Positions 60,801 to 64,000 of a stretch of DNA of 64,000 nt are shown piece by piece (position 1 is the first letter of the stretch; each line of letters starts with the position of its first letter). Position numbers and translations under genes: made by a program. The stretch is from Hyphomicrobiales bacterium. GTDB lineage: Bacteria; Pseudomonadota; Alphaproteobacteria; Rhizobiales; Rhizobiaceae. A model generated the notes under the pieces. That model had not been told where the DNA came from and ran no database searches. It saw only the letters and a list, made by a program, of their open reading frames with translations. The stretch spans positions 434,001 to 498,000 of the forward strand of contig UCCA01000018.1 in NCBI GenBank assembly GCA_900470805.1, written 5' to 3'.

Positions 60801-60834
60801 AAAGGTCTGCATTGAAAAATGCAGGCCTTTTTCT
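60801..60834 (+). terminator. terminator of tRNA-Asn
   Basis: AAAGG-n-CTGCATT, loop, AATGCAG-n-CCTTT with TTC and further Ts. Strong, immediately after the tRNA. Confidence 0.8.
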
Positions 60835-60877
60835 TTTGCTTATCAGATCGATAAACACGGGCCACGGTCGAAGCGGG

Positions 60878-61060
60878 TCAATAGCTGCAAGAGCGGCCGT
60901 TGCTGGGCCTGAACCCATCCGAGCACGCAGGGTTCATCGAATCCCTCGGTGCATAGCCGTCGGCTGACCCCATCGAGGTCGGAATGCTGTTGCATGCCGA
61001 CAGCAGTGCGGAAAAGCTGACCAACACCGCAGCTGTGAAATACTTGAGATATCGGCCCAT
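60878..61060 (-). CDS. small lipoprotein
   Basis: 60 residues with a lipoprotein signal peptide ending LLSAC (Cys at about 23) and mature residues SIPTSMG... CSDGFRPSNGRSCSY with Cys pairs. AAGGAGAG lies before the start at 61060. Host outer-membrane lipoprotein of unknown role. Confidence 0.68.
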   Translation of the reverse strand: MGRYLKYFTAAVLVSFSALLSACNSIPTSMGSADGYAPRDSMNPACSDGFRPSNGRSCSY

Positions 61061-61189
61061 ACGGCTCTCTCCTTGACATGGCGTGACGCGAGCCGGACCA
61101 CGCGACATTGACAGAATGGCCTGCCACGTCAGTTCTCCGGCACTGCGCTTAGAGATAGACAGCGCCGGCCTTTCTACAAGGCACCAGCC

Positions 61190-62413
61190 TCAACCCTGCA
61201 GCGTATCGACCTTGCGAAGATCGGGAAAAAGCCGTGCCCACAGAACAACGACGACGATGGTACCAACACCACCAATGACGCCGGCGGCAACGGGACCCAT
61301 GACGCCGGCAAGCATGCCGGATTCGAATTCGCCCAGCTGGTTCGAGGTGCCGATGAACAGCGAATTGACGGCGTTGACCCGGCCGCGCATCGAATCCGGC
61401 GTCAGAAGCTGAACCAGCGAACTGCGCACCACGACGCTAACGGTATCCGCTGCTCCAACCACCAAGAGCGCGGCAATCGAAAGCATGATGCTGGTCGATA
61501 CAGCGAAGACGATCGTTGCAGCGCCGAACACGGCGACGGCCGCGAACATCTTGATCCCGACATTGCTGCTCAGTGGGTGTCTGGCGAGAACGATGGACAT
61601 TGTCAGCGCGCCGATGGCGGGTGCGGCACGCAGTAAGCCGAGGCCCCACGGGCCGGCGTGAAGAATATCGCTGGCGAACATCGGCAGCAGCGCCGTGGCA
61701 CCACCGAGCAGCACCGCAAAGAGATCGAGCGAGATCGTGCCCAGCATGACCGGACGGCTTTTGATGAAGGAGACGCCGGCGAAGACGGAGGCCAACGTGA
61801 CAGGCTCGCGCTCGGTCGGCGTCCAATGCATGCGGATCGAAATCACGTTCAGGCTCGCCACCGCAAAAAGGACAGCGGCGAGCAGGAACGGCGCGACCGG
61901 ATGAGCGCCGTAGAGGATGCCACCGAGCGACGGCCCAATGATCAATGCCGTCTGCATCATCGAGGTCGACGTGGCGATGGCCCGCTGCAACAACGACGAC
62001 GGCATGATGCTTGGCAGAAGCGCCGCCATGGTCGGCCGCTCGAAGGCGACGGTGGCGCCCATTATCGTGACGGCGACCAGAATGCCGGCCGGCGTCAGCC
62101 AGTCCTGCCAAGTGGCGATCGCCAGCAGCGCCGAGACCGTTGCCAGGATCAGCTGGCAGACAAGACCAATGCGCCGTCGGTCGAACCGATCCGCGACGTG
62201 GCCGACGATAAAGGTGAGAACCACCATCGGCAAGAACTGACACAGACCAACCAGCGCCAGCGCGAAGGCGCTATGGGTCTGATCGTAGATCATCCATCCG
62301 AGAGCAATCGCGACGCATTGGAACGACAGGGAAGAAAAGACGCGGGAGGCTGCGAAGTTCAGGTAGCCTGGATGGCGTAGAACGCTATCCGGCTGGATTG
62401 TCGATGTGTCCAT
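61190..62413 (-). CDS. MFS transporter (EntS-like exporter)
   Basis: 407 residues from MDTSTIQPD, 10-12 membrane helices. The signature GHVADRFDRRRIGLV (loop 2-3) is MFS; the N-terminal LNFAASRVFSSLSFQ fits MFS_3 exporters such as EntS. A GTG seven codons upstream (62434) is an alternative. The substrate is unknown. Confidence 0.82.
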   Translation of the reverse strand: MDTSTIQPDSVLRHPGYLNFAASRVFSSLSFQCVAIALGWMIYDQTHSAFALALVGLCQFLPMVVLTFIVGHVADRFDRRRIGLVCQLILATVSALLAIATWQDWLTPAGILVAVTIMGATVAFERPTMAALLPSIMPSSLLQRAIATSTSMMQTALIIGPSLGGILYGAHPVAPFLLAAVLFAVASLNVISIRMHWTPTEREPVTLASVFAGVSFIKSRPVMLGTISLDLFAVLLGGATALLPMFASDILHAGPWGLGLLRAAPAIGALTMSIVLARHPLSSNVGIKMFAAVAVFGAATIVFAVSTSIMLSIAALLVVGAADTVSVVVRSSLVQLLTPDSMRGRVNAVNSLFIGTSNQLGEFESGMLAGVMGPVAAGVIGGVGTIVVVVLWARLFPDLRKVDTLQG

Positions 62414-62632
62414 GGATAAATGACTGCCTGACACGCATCCGCGTGTTTCTATTCGTTTCTGCTGCAGTCGTTTCCGCCCGACACGCCCTGCTTGTCAACT
62501 GCATCGGCATCGTTTCAGGTTCGATCCGTCGCATCAACGAAAGAGTGATTGCCGCTACTGTTTCAATTCGGTGGCGTGCTGCAAAGACGTGCCCATAGGG
62601 GCAGGATTGACAGGCATGCGAACCGACCCCTT

Positions 62633-63067
62633 TTACGGCTTCTTCGCCGAAGTGCGTGGCTTGCTCGAAGTGGGCGGAGGCGTCAGCGCGCCCTCGGCGT
62701 AGCAATACCCGGCCACCCATCCACCGGTCGCAAAAAGCTTGCCGGTGCCTTCTGCATGCCATTGACAGGTCAGCGATGTGGCATCCCACGCGGTAACAGT
62801 GACATCGTTGATGCCCTTGCCGGCGTAAACGGCGTTCGGATTACCGGTCAGTTGCCATCCGGGTGGTGTTTCCAGGCGCCAAGACACCCGTTGCCCCTGC
62901 CGTGGCTTTTCGCGGAGACCGAACTCAGGAGTCTGACAGCGTTTTGTGGCGGGATCACACGCGAGCTTGGTCTCCGACGTCTGAGTGGGCGTATTTCGCA
63001 CCACCGTCTGGCAACTGCTCAGCGCAAGCGCCATCACCGTCATCACCAAAGCGACATCGTACCACAT
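62633..63067 (-). CDS. lipoprotein
   Basis: 144 residues. A signal peptide ending LALSSC (Cys at about 19) and a beta-rich mature part, with Pro/Ser/Lys-rich end (PPPTSSKPRTSAKKP). GAGGCC precedes the start. No family recognised. Confidence 0.68.
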   Translation of the reverse strand: MWYDVALVMTVMALALSSCQTVVRNTPTQTSETKLACDPATKRCQTPEFGLREKPRQGQRVSWRLETPPGWQLTGNPNAVYAGKGINDVTVTAWDATSLTCQWHAEGTGKLFATGGWVAGYCYAEGALTPPPTSSKPRTSAKKP

Positions 63068-63184
63068 AACCGGCCTCCCCTCCGTCAAAGTGTACGGAGG
63101 AAGACTACAACATTGTGCCCGATGGCGCGCTTCACCGTTTGGCTGAGCCGGATTACGCAGTGATCACGACACCAGATCGTCCAA

Positions 63185-63742
63185 TCAGGCGTAGCGCCGC
63201 TGCGCCTTGGACTTTTCCTTCAAGCTGTCGAACAGCGTGTAGCCACCTGTCCACCTGCCGAAACCGCTCGAGATGTTGATATGGCCGGCAAGTCCGATAT
63301 TTCTGAGATCGGTCTTCCACAGGCGCGCATAGAGCGTCAGCCGGTCGAGCTCCATGTAGTGATCGTTGAGGCTTCCGACTGTGATGCTCGGGAAGGGAAG
63401 TCGGTGGGTCGGCATCGGTCCGAAACGGATGGCATCGGGGTGCCGCTTTTCGGTTGGACGCAGATCGCATGGCGCGACGAGCAGTGCCCCCTTGATCCGA
63501 CGCGCCGACGGCCTGTCGGCAAACTTGGCCGCCAACAGGCAGCCAAGACTGTGGGCGACGATGAAGGCCTCACCATGCTGCAGGAGCGCCAGTTCCAGCC
63601 TGTCTGCCCATCGGTCCACGAGCGGCGAATCCCAATCGTCCTGCTCGACCATGAAGCTGTCCGGGTGGTCTTGCAACCAGAAGCGCTGCCAATGCCCCTG
63701 ATCCGAGCCGTTAAGGCCTGGAATGATCAGCGTCGCGGTCAT
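63185..63742 (-). CDS. RBBP9/YdeN family alpha/beta hydrolase
   Basis: 185 residues. PGLNGSDQGHWQRFW at 8-22 and a Ser-Asp-His triad: S65 in VAHSLGC, D127 in SLNDHY and H154 in AGHINISSGFG. Serine hydrolase of unknown physiological substrate. Confidence 0.85.
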   Translation of the reverse strand: MTATLIIPGLNGSDQGHWQRFWLQDHPDSFMVEQDDWDSPLVDRWADRLELALLQHGEAFIVAHSLGCLLAAKFADRPSARRIKGALLVAPCDLRPTEKRHPDAIRFGPMPTHRLPFPSITVGSLNDHYMELDRLTLYARLWKTDLRNIGLAGHINISSGFGRWTGGYTLFDSLKEKSKAQRRYA

Positions 63743-63754
63743 CGCCCATCCCCC

Positions 63755-63955
63755 TTACAGGTCGGAATAGCGCGGCGCGTGCAGCAGCGAGGAGATTTCC
63801 TCGGTCATCTGCATGATGCGCTCGCGCAGATCCGATCCCGTACCGTCGTCGATGTCTTCGCTCCCGAAACAGTATCGCGCTTCGTGCAACTCAAGCCTCG
63901 CTTCCAGTTGATCCCGGATGCTGCAAAGACGATCGAAATGCCGCGTGATGCTCAT
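63755..63955 (-). CDS. small hypothetical helical protein
   Basis: 66 residues. MSITRHFDRLCSIRDQLEARLELHEARYCFG and a helical end. CAGGAG lies 6 nt before the start. It is 12 bp upstream of the hydrolase gene and may be in its operon. Beyond it the window ends in non-coding sequence. Confidence 0.6.
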   Translation of the reverse strand: MSITRHFDRLCSIRDQLEARLELHEARYCFGSEDIDDGTGSDLRERIMQMTEEISSLLHAPRYSDL

Positions 63956-64000
63956 GGTCTGCTCCTGTGAGGCCTCCCGGCGAGAGTGGTCCTTCGAGGG

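Noticed and set aside
1..64000. CRISPR arrays, insertion sequences and transposases
   Set aside because: No regular spacer-repeat arrays, and no transposase-like proteins in any frame examined.

Overview
The window comes from a Rhizobiaceae-type alphaproteobacterium. It has the popZ-valS-pcm neighbourhood, an orfA-pit phosphate operon with a PhoB-type box, a BA14K-family surface protein and several DUF982 proteins, which are typical of rhizobia. Family calls rest on motifs read by eye; no database search was run.

Host DNA occupies 1-5906 (valS, popZ, pcm, a 33-residue membrane peptide, tRNA-Cys) and 57829-64000 (BA14K protein, orfA-pit, tRNA-Asn, small lipoproteins, an MFS exporter, an RBBP9/YdeN-like hydrolase). 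Between them lies a complete-looking temperate siphovirus-like prophage of about 51.9 kb. It is inserted in the 3' end of tRNA-Cys. A 25-bp direct repeat (5907-5931 and 57804-57828) marks attL and attR, and GTGTGGC-type repeats beside both ends look like integrase arm sites.

The prophage has a mirrored lambda-like plan. The CI-like repressor (46389-47081, +) heads an operon with two membrane-protein genes. A small HTH (Cro-like) gene diverges from it and starts the leftward early operon (46297 down to 38571): GapR-like protein, C5-methyltransferase-like protein, DUF1064 nuclease, HNH protein, replication initiator-like protein, DnaA-C-domain protein and a DUF6456-like protein. Four copies of a TTGCCA-n2-TGGCAA operator lie between cI and the Cro-like gene. 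Three more lie at 48060-48107 ahead of the rightward operon (48153-55249), which carries Erf, a homing-type HNH endonuclease, a YqaJ exonuclease and many small coupled genes. A MerR/AlpA-like HTH gene and the tyrosine integrase finish the right end.

Late genes run leftward from 36924 to about 9613: TerS, TerL, a portal fused to an Acb1-like 2H phosphodiesterase, protease/scaffold with a nested scaffold start, decoration protein, capsid, connectors, tail tube, tail chaperones with a likely -1 frameshift, tape measure, tail tip, an esterase tail fibre, a methyltransferase, GH19 endolysin and nested spanins. Small plus-strand genes (morons) are scattered among them.

The most unusual items are a DfrB (R67 dihydrofolate reductase)-like domain inserted between direct repeats in a phage protein; a phage-borne initiator-like tRNA-Met; a cluster of strong hairpins in a gene-free stretch (38239-38594); and the repressor operon with two unknown membrane proteins.
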